Position numbers and translations under genes: made by a program. Below, piece after piece: positions 49,474 through 62,700 of a stretch of DNA of 64,000 nucleotides; the first letter of the stretch is position 1; each line of letters begins with the position of its first letter. The notes under the pieces are model-generated. The model was not told the DNA's origin. It did no database searches and saw only the letters and a program-made list of their open reading frames with translations. Source of the stretch: Montifringilla adamsi (Eukaryota; Chordata; Aves; Passeriformes; Passeridae); NCBI GenBank assembly GCA_017590115.1, contig JAGGNK010007559.1, forward strand, positions 5,230,020-5,294,019, given 5' to 3'.

Positions 49474-52400
49474 GAGACTGCAGGGAAGGCAGCTCAATAA
49501 AAGCAGGGGAGCAGCTGCCTTCCTGCCTTCATTAAAGGGAGGATATTTTCCAAGAGGGAGGGAGGAAGGAGAAGAAAAGCTTGATGAAGAAAGGAATGGG
49601 AGACAAATTCAGTTCCATATCAAAATGGGAGAAGAGAACAGTGAGGAGCCACTCTAGACTGGGAATTTCAAGGACCCAACTATCATGTGCAAACAGACCA
49701 GGCTGTAACAATGCTGCGAAGTCCCGTAAGTTGTAGGTTCAGAGGAGAAACTGAGTCCTAAATTAAAAATACTCCAAAACACCTTATCAAGAAAAACACC
49801 TTAACAATGTTTGACTTTCATATTTCAACAGGTATGCTTGGGTAAACAGCTGGAGTGAGTTGAACCATACTGGAAATAAGGGATTCTGTGTGTCCTTTGG
49901 CAAACTCAACCCTTTTAGGTTTTCAGAACTTTTAAAAAGTCCATTTATCTCTCTTTAGGTGGGTGCATATCCCAGCCCTAATAGTTCTCAGCTCTCTAAA
50001 GCTGTAGAACTGGTCACCCCTTGAGGTTAACTGTGCAAAACACAACAGGTGTCCTTCAACAGTTCATCCAATTTAATTGTTCTGGTACCACCATAATTAG
50101 TAAGGTAATATATTCATCAACAAAAAGGTAATCAACATGAAATATCCAGAATAAATATTACAAAGACAAATTCCAAGAGGTGCGATGTTTTAGAACACTA
50201 AACCTGTATTCATTTTGCATTATTAAAAATCCCTCTGGATTAAGTGAGTGGAATGGGTGAAATCCAGTGAGCCAAACCATCCCAGGCTTCACCAATTTGC
50301 ACTCTAATGCCGAGTTATGGCCTAAATATCTTTGTAAAAATATTTTTTCACAAAAATTATACCCTGGTCCCCAGATTTTCAAACAAACCTGCAATTATAA
50401 TTGGATGGACTCAAATTCTACTACCACAGATCTGATTTTGTCTGCACATACAATTTGGTTTTGGCATTTGCAGAGAACAGTGATGCTCTACACAGCAAGT
50501 CTGAACATCCAGAGCATGTCAGCCTCAAAACATATGTGTGCAAATTATTTTATGCTTTCTTAAGTGGAAATAACTTATTAGCTTTAGCAGGAATCTGCCC
50601 AATGGAACATGGATCTATGCTCCTACAGACCTTTAATATTGCAGCAAGCTCTGGCAGCACCCAAACCTTCACAGTGAAGTGGATGTTGCCAAAATCTACA
50701 TATCCACTGTGACCTATGAAGTGATATTAATTAATGCTGGCTCAAAAGCCAATCCAATTGCTTTAAATATTTGTAGTGTTAGTGATGTTAATGCTAAAAT
50801 CAAGTGCTTTCTTGACATAAAATTTAGGAACTCAAGAATGGTTCTTTCTTTGCTCAGCTGTTTCCTAAGCTGGGTAAATTATTTATTTTTTATGAAATAA
50901 TCGATTTTCTCCTTTATGGTTTCCCAACTATAATGGAGAAGACACTTCACAACACTGGCACAAGGACTACATTAACATTCACTCTATTAGCTGTAAACAA
51001 CTAAGAGGAACTATTCTCTAGGATGTAAGGATTCTCCCATCTTTTTATAGATAACAAGTGTTAGACAGTCCCTTTTTCTTTGCCTTCTTATTTTTAGAAA
51101 AAGTACTTCTGGTGCTCAATGAATTCACAGGGAAGGGGACCTGTTCCTTCTGTTTGGAGTTCTCCAATCACTGATGGCAGACTGCACTCCAGCAGCATGA
51201 GCTGTGTCATGCCCTGTTTAACTTCAGACAGATAAGTATTATTAAAAAAGCCCTAAATGTAATGAAATTATAGTGGGGAAATGTAGTAGTAAAGCAAATT
51301 ATTATCTCTGCATGATCACATGATGTGGAAAGATACTTTCTCCACTTTTTAGTAAATTGAGATATATAGTTCATCCATGGAATTTTGAAAAAGATTTGCT
51401 GAGTGATGCTGCACATTTTTTAATTAAATGTATCTTTTTCTTTTGTTTTTGTTTGATTTTGTTAGTTTGATTTGGTTTTTTACTAATAAACATGGAGAGA
51501 TTAACTCTGTTTGCTCAGCAAAACTAGTCAGCAATTTCTGCTAATTCCTTTCATTTGCAGTGTTTCCCTTGGAAGCAACAGTGGGCTACACCTAATGAGC
51601 TTTTGGATTTGGATAGCAACAAAATAATGAAATCAAGTAAAATCCATCTTCAACTAAACAACAGCAAACCACTTTTATGGCTGAACAACTATTCAGGTAT
51701 TTTCTTTAGTCAGACTATTATAGTGACATAGATACCTTTTAGCAATATTTTTTTAAAAAATCATTATAATCTAGAGGGTGATGGAACACCACAGCTATTT
51801 TAGGGTTGAGTGGGTTTTAGGCCTTTGGTAAGGACCAGGATATTTTAGGATATTGTGTCACAGTCAGACATAGTTTTACCCAGGGAAAGTTCAGGATTTA
51901 TAGCTCTGCCTTCAAACACCGCTCACTGACTTTAGATGAATAAAAATATATTGCTGAACTACAGATTAATAAAAATAGGCTGTGAAACTCCATTTTCCTC
52001 CTGCTCCCCAGATTGGGTCTAACCATATACTGATAAATGTAATATATTATATGCTCTACATAATGTTTGTGTATTTTTCTTGCTTAAGATTCACTGCAGA
52101 GTGGAGATAATTTATGTGTTTACCTCAAACACTCACCCAGCTGTCAACAGGTCTAGGGAAAACTCAACAATGGCTTAAAGCAGTTAAATTAACACAAAAC
52201 CTTAAATGCCACCTGTACTTCAAACTTTCCTTTAAACCTTAATTTCCACAGGAAAAAAACCAAACCAAAACAAAACGAAACAACAGAGAAAGACTTTATT
52301 TCTTAAGAAGATGAGCACTTGAAAAGCAGTTACACTCTGGTGATAAATATTCAATCAAATTATGCTTTCATATTCCTTAAAATTTTAAGAGAAACAACAG

Positions 52401-53464
52401 GTTTGATCTTCACTAGCCTTTTAACTGAGAAGAACCTGGTGTAGAAAGGCACATTACTAAACTTTATTTTAGGTTTTCCTTTTTTCTAGATTGCAATACC
52501 AGCAGCCTACTATTTATCACAAAAAAAAAAAAAAGTAAAATGAAGCCCTACCCAAAGAACACATAATTAATATTCACATAAACAGTATGCATTACTTAAC
52601 TCAGCCCATAAGTTTAAAAGAAGAAAAACAGCTCTAAAAGCATTTATTGTGCCAGCTCACTTGGGAATTGTTTCTGTAGTAATTTTGTTAAAACAAAAGG
52701 TACTTCTCCTCTGTTAACTCTCTGCATCAAACAAAAATCAGTTTGTGACACAAAATATTTCAAGGAGGAAAGACCATCCCAAAACACAGTAAACAGCAAT
52801 CTTTCCCAACTCTAAATTATATTTTGCTAATATCTATCAGACACTCATCATGGTGCATTACAGAAAAAATAAGAGAGAGAGCTTTGAAACAGAGTCAGAT
52901 GATGCCATAGATGGTAAGTGGAAACTAAATGCATTCACACAATGATGAAGGTGTGTTTTTGTAGATATGTTTAGGCACTCACTGGTCTTTAGGATCCAAG
53001 TACCCAAAGATGCACCATGGTTATTTGTAACAGAAAAATATGACCTTCAGATTGTTTTTTGCCTGCTGTTCCTTGAGAACTTATGGGCTCTGTGCCTTCC
53101 AGGTCTTTAACAAATGCAGGGTATCGTGGGATGAGCAAGGGAAAGGAATTACCTTATTAACAACGACTGGATCTTTGGAGTTTGCACATGTGTAGCAATG
53201 AGATACGGACCCTATTGGTTCTTGTTCTGAAGAGAATCATCTTTATTGCCATGATGCAAGACCTTAGGTATTGTTCTATGATACCAAGCCTTTATGCTGT
53301 GGTAAAAAAATTCTGGCTAACTCATGTCTGCCCATTTCCCCTGGAAGAAGTAGAAGGAATTTAATTTCTCCCTGAAAGGGTATTTTTGAGCTCCTTTTTT
53401 TACCTTAAACCTGACGTAATCTTAATTTTTCTCTACTCTTTATCTCATCTCAAGGGCAAAAGAT

Positions 53465-54863
53465 TTCTAGCCCATGAATTGGGGCTGATTGAGATGGCTT
53501 TAAACTAGATACAGAGGGGTAAGGGGATGAAACCAGGCTCTCCAGAAAGAAGCCCAAGTGTGGTAAGGCAGAGTCGAGTGAAATCTGCAGCCCAGCTGAA
53601 GTGCATGTACACTAGTGCATGTGGCATGGATAACAAACAAGAGGAGCCAGGAGCCACCGTACAGCAGGAAAGCTATGATGCAGTCTCCATCATGGAAACA
53701 TGATGGGGTGACTCTCATGACTGGAGTATTGCAATAGATGGCTACAAGCTCTTCAGAAGAGACAGGCAATGAAGAGGTGGAGGGGTGGCTCTGTGTATTA
53801 GGGAGGCTCTCGACAGCATGGAAATTGAGATTAATAATGATAAGGTTGAGTGCCTGTGGGTAAGAATCAGGGGGAAGGCCAACAGCCTGGTGGGAGTCTG
53901 TTACAGATCACCCAAGCAGGATGAAGAGGTGGATGTATTATTCTATAAGCAGCTGGAGGATGTTTCAGGATCAGCAACCCTTAGTTCTTGTGGGAGACTT
54001 TAACCTGCAAGATGTCTGCTGGGAACTTAACAGAGCAGAGAAGTGGCAATCCAGGAGGTTCTTAGAGTGTATGGAGGAGAACTTCTTGTCACAGCTGGTG
54101 AGTGAGCCTACCAGGGGAGGGACTACGCTTGACCTGCTGTTTGCAAAAACAGGAGGGCTGTTGGGAGATACGGTGGCTGGGGGCCACTGGGGCACAGTGG
54201 CCATGAAATCATAGTTTTCACTATTTGGTGAAACAAGGAGGGGCATCAATAAAAATTCCACACTGGACTTCTGGAGGGTAGACTTTGACCTATTCAAGAG
54301 ACTTATTCAGTGAGTTCCTTGGGAAGCAGCCCTTAAAAACAAAGAAGTCCAGGAAGGATGGGCATTCTTCAAAACAGAAATCTTGAAGGCACAGTAATAA
54401 ACTCTCCCTTTGTGCCAAAAGAGGAGTCAACAAGGAAAATGACCAGTCTGGATGGGCAAGGAGCTTTTGAAGGAACTGAGGAAAAAAAAAAAAAAAGAGG
54501 GTGTATCACGTTTGGAAGCAGGGTCAGGTATCTCAGGAAATGTTTAAGGGAATTTAAGGTGGCGTTGGTCTCTTCTCCCAGGCAACCATGGACATAACAG
54601 GAGGACACAGTCTTAAGCTGTGCCAAGGGAAGTTTAGGTCAGAGATTAGGAAAACGTTATTAACTGAAGGAGTCATTGGGCACTGGAATTGTCTGGCCAT
54701 GGAGGTAATGGAGTTACCAACCCTGGAGGTGTTTAAAAAAAGACCAGACGTGGCACCCAGTGCCGTGGTTTTATTTGACAAGGTGGTGTTAGGTCATAGG
54801 TTGGACTGGATGATCTCAAAGGTCCTTTCCAACCTAGTTCATTGAGTAATTCTGTGATTCTAT
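53465..54863 (+). mobile_element. CR1 LINE, internally deleted (endonuclease plus 3' end, no reverse transcriptase)
   Basis: Begins with CR1 ORF2 5' text (TTTAAACTAG, AGGGGATGAAACCAGGCT form) and runs through the endonuclease to about 54240, then the linker shared with the copy at 10.8-11.0 kb (CTTGGGAAGCAGCCCTTAAA). Near 54558 it jumps to the end of ORF2 (GAGGACACAGTCTTAAGCTG) and the complete 3' UTR with GGTTGGACTGGATGATCTC and tail TTCTGTGATTCTATGAT. Compared with the 10.6-kb copy, roughly 1.5 kb of reverse transcriptase is missing at the junction. A short A-run (54481-54495) is another difference. Confidence 0.93.
53670..54215 (+). pseudogene. CR1 APE-type endonuclease, broken
   Basis: VSIMET near 53683-53700 matches the catalytic-Glu motif and is followed at once by a stop. 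GGGVALCIREALDS, then ECLWVRIRG and VGVCYRSP follow in one frame (to about 53960). The reading continues in the next frame with LVGDFNLQDVCWEL (GDFN is the conserved core), FLSQLVSEPTRGGTTLDLLF. The final S-D-H motif, intact in the other copy, is lost here (GHWGTVAMKS). In an active LINE this domain cuts the target strand. The stops, one frame change and lost SDH show decay. Confidence 0.9.
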
Positions 54864-56085
54864 GATCTCCACTACAACAGAATGTCAGTTAATCAGGATG
54901 ACTTTTGTTTGAATTTAGCAATTCCCTAAATGGAGGACAGTTATTATCTGAGATTAGATATACACAAGTATCAAGGCATTTGAACTGTTCTGTCCTTTAC
55001 AGCTTCAATCCCTGGTGTCTTGCTAGGATATTCCAATTTCAGCTTGAAAGTATAGATCATGCTGAATTCCACTCCTACAATTTATGTACACATTCTTCCA
55101 ATCTCACCAAGTACTCCCATTATTCTAGGATTTATTCCAGAAATCTGCTAGTTTAGAATTAAGCAATTCATACTAATTTTTCCTTTGTTCACTTACAGTT
55201 TTCTTTGTCTTAATTTTTTCATTATCTCCTTATTATTTTCAGATATGAATTGCTACCTATATAGTCTTTATTGCATCACAAATAACACCCCTATGCTGAA
55301 TTGACCTTGGAAGGAGCCTCAGCACACAAGCTGAGGACATATGAATTGATATTGTTGTTTCCCATCCATTTAGGCATCGCCTGGTCCCCCAGGATCCTGG
55401 TTATCTCAGAGACAACTTGGCTGGAGAGCCATGCAGGCATTTATTTTCCCCCTAACTCAGGGATCATGGTTCTCCTTCCAGCCTAATTATGTTCCTATAA
55501 ACTACAATTAGTTTTTCCCATTTACCAATTAGCCTGGAGGATTTGCTGAAGGTATTTTGACACTCAACCACAAGGTACTTACAGAAAGTGCAAATTATGA
55601 GATAAGAATTCATTTGTAATACCGTGGAATCTCAATAAAGAACAAATACCTAGTCATTTATTCATGTGATAACATCACATAAGTAATTCCTGTAAAAATC
55701 AATGCAGTCATATTTCCTGGTATTGACATGTGGATTAAAAAACAACCCCAAATATACAGAATACATTTACAAATAACTTTTAAAAAAATCTTTTTAATGC
55801 AAACAACTTGTATTGCCTCATCTAAATTGTTTTGTGTGATATTCTTTGTCCCTATTTTTATTAGTGAATATAAATGCTGAGTGTTGTATTTCTTTTCAGC
55901 TGGTTCCATTGTTGTCATCTATATGTAAATAACACAAACATAATGAAAAACTCTTCCCACAAGCTCCCTTGAATCAGTGAGATTCTGGGGGCAGTAGGAA
56001 AATCCTTCTTGCATCACATTTAAGGAATAATCTGATGATTTCGTAGTGTACAGCAATCAACAGCTGGTGAGTTTGATTAAATATT

Positions 56086-56175
56086 GAAGCTGAGGCATTT
56101 AATCAATCCTGATAACCATTCATGGGAGGCACATTGAGGCTCAGGCATTTAATCAATCCTGATGGCCATTAATGG
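56086..56175. repeat. Tandem duplication, 50-bp period
   Basis: GAAGCTGAGGCATTTAATCA... at 56086 repeats as GAGGCTCAGGCATTTAATCA... at 56136. A 21-bp stretch is identical and the copies diverge toward CCATTCATGG / CCATTAATGG. Confidence 0.92.
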
Positions 56176-56418
56176 CAAGAGCTATATACCACAAAGCAAT
56201 AAAGATTAGGGCTATTATACAAAAACTGTGCCACAGGAAAAGAGAAGAGGGAAAAATATCTCCCACTCTCTCAGAGGATGGGCCCTGATAAAGTTATTTG
56301 GATTTTCCAAAGAGATAATCAGTGCTTCACTCTTTGACATCTGTGTACTATAGATGTTGATAATATGGTGGTGAGAACAATCTCCACAATACCCAATTTA
56401 GCCATTTTGGAAGTAAAA

Positions 56419-56454
56419 TGAGAGAGAGAGAGCACAAGAGAGAGAGACAGAGAA
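56419..56454. repeat. GA-rich microsatellite
   Basis: Two GAGAGAGA runs separated by CACAA, purine-rich on the plus strand. Confidence 0.85.
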
Positions 56455-56713
56455 ATTAGAGCAACCAGCAGAGAGCAGAGAGAGGACAGAAAGTTTTCTC
56501 CTTGCAAAGAAATAATGAGGTCCTTGGAGATGCTGTGGCCAGCAGAGCCATCCAGCAAGGTATTCCTGCATCCCTGTCTAACCACTCAGTCAGGAACTGT
56601 ATTGCCAAGGGGCCTGGCAGAGATTGGCATCTGACACTGTGTGAGTGGGAAAAATTATTAAAATTCTGTGTTTCTGCTGTATAGCTTTTTACACACATAC
56701 TTCCCCCCCACAC

Positions 56714-56714
<1 letters not shown>

Positions 56715-56764
<50 letters not shown>
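56715..56764. repeat. Poly-A tract, 50 bp
   Basis: Fifty uninterrupted A, preceded by a C-run (CCCCCCCACACC). It is far longer than the other A-tracts in the window. A young retroposition tail or a slippage-grown repeat are both possible. No source transcript was recognised upstream. Confidence 0.95.
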
Positions 56765-56766
<2 letters not shown>

Positions 56767-59700
56767 AAACCAGAGAAAATTATTCTTCTTTCCCACACAA
56801 ATCACTCCTAGATAGAACAAGATTCACTAGGTTTTGGAATTTTAGTCTATTGAGGTTGTATGTGAGTTTTATCAAGTGTTTCCTTACAAGTAAGAGCTTT
56901 CCAGCTGCTTCTGCAGAGCAAAAGCTGCAGTCAGTAAATCCTGCAAAATTTTTAGTGCGTGAAGTGAAATCAAAAAGCCTTTCAAATTAAATACACTGAT
57001 ATTCAAAACTGAACACTGTGGGTCTCCAAAATATTGATCTCCTCTTTTTAAAATAATCTGTATTGTGAAAAAAATCCTGCCATTTGGTGAAGGCACCATT
57101 GATACCTGAGCAACTCTTTCCATAAAACTTTAGTCAAGGGTGGACAGACCTTCAGGGTCAGAATTACTGTTGTTAAACAACTAAGATTGCTTTTGGATCA
57201 AACAATCTTATTCAGGAAGCAGAAGCCAAATGTTTTCTCAAAGAAAATAGGCCAGGTCATACCCTAATTCAATGAGGTTTAAGAGCTTGTCCTAAGATAA
57301 TTGTTCATTACAAGGACTCCTGACCTTGCTAAAGGAGTAGTCCTGCTCCTTGTTGGGTTATATATTTGTTTGCCTGCCTTGGCTGTTCAATTTGTAGCTT
57401 GAGAATGCGAAATGTCTCCATGTTAGTGTACTTGAATTAATGAGAAATGCACCTCATCAATGCCAGTGCATCTCCCCTTCCCCTTTCCCTGCCCCTCCCT
57501 CTCTGCTGTTGATGGCTTTCATGGAAAAGCATTCCAACAAAATCCAAAGCAGCGGCAGCAATGGATTCACAGCTTCCTATTCACCATGACTATCATAATT
57601 ACAGTGTTTAACCACTGTAATCTTACCCATTAAACACACAAAAAATTGTTTTTCCACGATGGATGTTCTTCACATGTATAATTCCAGCACTGTATGTGCA
57701 ACAGGAATGTTAATAAAATTGTCATGTATGAGTGAGTTTTACAAGGTCCAGTTCCAAAAGCTGTTAATTTAAAGCCATTCTCAGTATATTTAAATTTTAC
57801 AGGCAGTGTTATCAGTGGTGTCACTGTACACATTTATATTGCTTTTCTATTACACCTGTATTTTGTATTCTCCTATGCAAGGCAGGGTGGATTCTATTAA
57901 TACATCAGAAGACACAGGAAAGCATTTCACCTTCTCAGAGAGTGGGAGTTACCATATCCAGCTCCTCCTTCCCACAGTTCCCTACTGGGGTAGTTCAGTG
58001 ACCCCAATAAATAGTGTTAATAATTGGGTCCTCAAATTTAATATCAGAAAATTTGCATACACTTCCCTTCAATTGTCCCTCTCCCTGGGAAATATTAAGA
58101 ACTGAAAGACAGGTAATTATATATAGTTGTTGGGTTATTTGCTTTGTATTATTTTTTACTGATGCTGATGGGCAAATCCAAAGTATAACTATTAAAAAAA
58201 TATGTAAAGTAATAATTATTAAAAGCAGGAGTACCGCTCAGCAATTATAACCTCTTGTATCCACCAGTCAACCAAGACTTAAAGAAGTCCTTCAGAATTA
58301 ATTTTGCGTTTCTCAGAACGCTGCTGACAATGCAGGAGATTTGACTAGGTCAAGAGGACATTTCAGTATATAATCACACAAGCCTGCAAAACTACCTGAG
58401 GTTTCCCAGGTACCATGGACGTTCAAGCCAGTTGTGAGAGGAAAAGTATTTCTCTTTTTAAGATACAACAGGATGAAGGCAATCTGGAGGTTTTGTCTTT
58501 TCTATAGATCTGATGACAGATCCTTCTCAAACCAGCAATCAAAAATGACATCATTAAATTATTAGAGGACAAAGTTGTCAACATGAAGGTTGATTTGAAA
58601 ATTCTGTTTTTAAAAAGAATGGTCCAAATCAGGCTATTGGGTTTTCTAGCATGGAGTTTGGTGTTCTGAACAATGTAATTTTCCTTCTCAAAGTGAATAA
58701 AAATGTCAAGGGCCTCACAATTGAGGGGGAAAAATGGCAACTGTAAAGCACTGAGAAAAGCTCTGTCACACCAGCTACCTTGAAAGGAAATGCCTATAGA
58801 ATACACAAAAATGGGAATAGACACAAATATGGGAACCAGCTGAATTTCATGGCAGCATTACATTGGTCTGAGGTTATTTAATGAAAAGAGGAAGGTCTGG
58901 GAGATGAAGGTCTAATTATTGAAGAGAGTGCAAGAAACTGCAAACTTGAAAGTGAATGAATAGGACTGCAGGGAAGAAAAGAAGAAAGAATCCAAACCAT
59001 TGAGCTATTTCAGGGAACACTCCAACATTTCTTTAGTGAGGCTGCAAAGGGACCTTTGGAAGTAGAGTGCTGGGCACCTACTTAAACCAGCCTAAGTGGG
59101 AATAATATCAATTAAAATAGAAGTTCATCATTTTAGCAAGAAGATAACCGAATACAACAATAGAATTATTAAAAAGAAAATGTCTCTTTCAAAATATTTG
59201 AGAGCACAGACAACAGAAAATGAAATGTTGATGTATGTGTGCCTGCTCTGGATATGTAGAAAGAATCACCAAGGTCCTGAATATGTGGGAATCCAGAAAA
59301 CCCACCTGACATTTAGAAGTGTCAGCAGTTACATCAACAACTCTGCAAATAAGACCTTAAAGGAGAAGAAATAAAGTGAGAAAATAAATAAATATTGAAG
59401 CAAAAGATTTTCTGTACATTAGTTCTTTCTTAAGTAAATTTCCTGGTGAGAATAACGAAATATGGCTGGAAGAAATGTAAGAATAAAATGAAGGTGAAAG
59501 ATGTCATTTCTAGCCTGGGATCAATGTCGTTTGATGCGGCCTTAATCATTAATTCACAAGGGAATTCAATTTTCCTTAATTAAAATATTGGACTAATAAT
59601 AGATTTGATTCTATAGAGAAAAATACTCCATGTTCATCAGCTTAATGTGTATTGTTGAACTGTGAATGACTGACCTGGCTGATATCACCTATTATTTTAT

Positions 59701-62700
59701 CTTCCCATCTCCTTCACGGGAGAAAAGAGCCCAGATCATCACTCCAAAGGCTCCAAACCCTGCCAATCTGAGCAGAGGTCAGAGCTGAAATGTGTAAGTG
59801 CCTCCAGGTTCCCCTTCACTCTCCACTAAATCCACTTCTGCAAAAAGGTTTCATTTTCTCAGTACAATTTAGGGTAGTACCTAAAGTCCTGCAGTGCAAG
59901 ATGTGCTGTGCTGGAGAGATGACAACATAAAAAGCTTATTTTATATTTTACAAACTTTTACATATCTTTGTTACATGTTTGACTACATAGACAACTGGAC
60001 TTAAAAAGACAAACAGTTAAAACTTGTCAGTTTTTGTAATTACTGAGAACAAATAATGATCTTCTATATTATGGATTTGAGCATTGTTTTAAATTTCCTT
60101 TTAGAAACATATCAACTGACAAAATCCAGAAAATTGAACGTGATCCACTTATTCCAGCCTCTTACAATATTTTAAAGGGACAAAAATAAAGTCACTGCAC
60201 CTAGAAAATACCCAGAATCTTTGATGATTATTCACATAATACTGTGGAGTTGCAGAAGAAAGTGAGAGGGAAGAAATTTATTATCACTGTCCTATGAATT
60301 CACAATCTGTACATCACTGTACATGACCCAGACTGCATGCCAAGCCCTTATGACTTATTTGAAGGGAATTCTAATGACATAATCATTTCAGCAGGAGAAC
60401 TGTTGTGACACTGAGACAGAAAAGTAATTACTCTCATTACAAAAATATACAGAGAGCTACATTCATTTCATAGAGAAGTGGGATAAAAACCCAAACAACT
60501 GAGACACATTGAAATAATTCCTGTGACAGTGACAGGTGTTTCAAAACTAAGCAACAAAAGAAAAAAAAAATCTCAGTAGGAGACTACATCATTCCAGGGC
60601 AAGGATCTGCAAATGAAAGCAGATCAATAGTAATTTATGCACATGACAATGAAAGAAAAAAAGCAGAAGAGTAGTCTGAAATGTGAAACCTCTACACAAG
60701 CACACCATCAGCTCTACCTTCTTGGAGGACAAAGGAAAAGTGATCAAAGGATTTTTTCTAAATAAAACCAACTGCAACTGTTCAGAATAGGAGAACTGTA
60801 GCAGAAGTGGCAAAGGGATGAGGCAAGAGGAAGTGAGAGTAACCACACAGCTTAATGTCTATAGAAAACCTCAGATTACTGGGTTCTGTTGTGGGTGAAA
60901 AAACATTACTGTTTATCTTACAACCTGTTCTCTAAATCTCCACTTATTTGCAGCATCTCTCACTGTGTGGAACCTGTTAGAGTTAATTGTGTGCCATTAC
61001 ACTTTGCCAACGTACTACTCATTCCCAATCCCTATTTATCTGTTGAAAAAGGCACACTCTTTCCTTGAACAGCAAGTTTTAAAAAAAAAGGCTTTAATGA
61101 AAAAAAAAATAAAATCAAGGGTTACTAACAATGTTTCTACAATAGATGAAAGCCTTTTATTTTACTTCCCTATTGCTGAATATCCCACAGATTTCAACTT
61201 CCTACATGCCAAATATCCCCATGTCTCTTTGGAATCAGTGGTAGAAAACTGAGTGTAACATGTACAAAGAGACAAATAAAAGTCACAGATGGTGTCCCCC
61301 AACTGTGGGATTGGTTTATTTGCTTTCACAGTTGATGCTGGTGTTTCTAGAAATTGATTTATTTCCCATTTCTCGTGTACTACTCTGTTTTTGATTTTTT
61401 TTAGAAATACAGAATATTAGAGCATTTATGACTTCAGCAGTTATTTCATAAACACTTCTAAAATTCTAAAATCCAGTCAAGTATCTTCATAATGTGGCAA
61501 GTTTGCCTACAATTTTAAGAGTTATAGAACTAAAATATCCAAATCAATATCCAGAAGGTGTCACATCTTTAAACCAAATTAACTTATGTAGGAGCAGTTA
61601 ATCCTTGGTGTCAAGCCCTGCTGCCTTTTTATTTTTCTCCCCTTAAGTAATTTAAAAGATAATTTCCCTAAGGATTTAAAAGCTCTGAGATGTGCTATAT
61701 AGAGTAGCATCAGTGCTGCCTGGGAAGAAGGACACAATTTACATGACTTTAAAATAAATTGCCAGAGAATGTAATGCAGTCTTCCTGGGTGCTTCCATCA
61801 TAGCACAACCTATTTATTATCAAGAAAAATGTCAAATTCAGATGCTAATTCAGAAAGGAAAAATCTTATAGATTGAACCATGAAAATTATACTCATAATA
61901 CACAAGGAAAGAGCAGAAAAACTAAGGAAACTAATATGATAAATGTGAACTTGAGAATATGTAATTAAAATGAGAGAGCACTTATTAAGCAGGTTCTTGC
62001 AGGTGATGCTCACCTCTGGCAGATCCAGCTGCCACATGTTCAGCTGTCACTGCTGCTCCTCTGTGGCCATGATCCTGCTCATCCCTAGTCCCTAGAATTT
62101 ACCATTGAAAATAGTTTTATCAAATAACATGATGATGACTGCTGAAGAAAATGGCAATGTATTTTCAAAAATTAACTGAAAAATACATATTTTTATGCTT
62201 CATCCTTTGATTTCCCTGCACTCTACTGAGCAGCTACCCTCTTCATTTGAGTTTTGTTGAGTTTATGGACACACAGGAGTAGCTGTACCTGCCTCTCACA
62301 ACACAACTGGCTTATCCCAAAGGATGGAAGGTGTCCGTTCCAGATGTAAGACTCATATTCAGCAACACAGCTTTTTCACCATGAGCAGAGTCAGGGAAAA
62401 CAGCACTAGAACCCACAGATCTCATGGCTTTCAGATCAAAATATCACACCTTTGAGCTGGTTTTGCTCTAAAACTGAAAAAAACCCCAATGGCTCAAATT
62501 CGATTTAAAAGGTGAAAAAAGTGACACTAATCATATATGTTTACACCCAAGATGAATCTCAAAAACTTGCAATGTTCTAAATTTTACAGTGCTGGAGAAT
62601 ACAGCATGTTGACAAAGTACTTAGGTATTTATAACCCTGCTCCAAAAGAGAAATTTTTTTTAAAAAAAATCACCTTTCTGGACTTACAGAGGAAAGACAA

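Larger units (their letters stand above)
46036..53464. other. Non-coding DNA, no gene seen
   Basis: More than 7 kb of AT-rich DNA with no recognised transposon or gene. Poly-T near 48392-48406 and poly-A near 52521-52534. Two inverted repeats are listed separately. Confidence 0.5.

Noticed and set aside
58423..58824. Minus-strand frame of 133 codons
   Set aside because: No recognisable domain, and no splice or promoter context.
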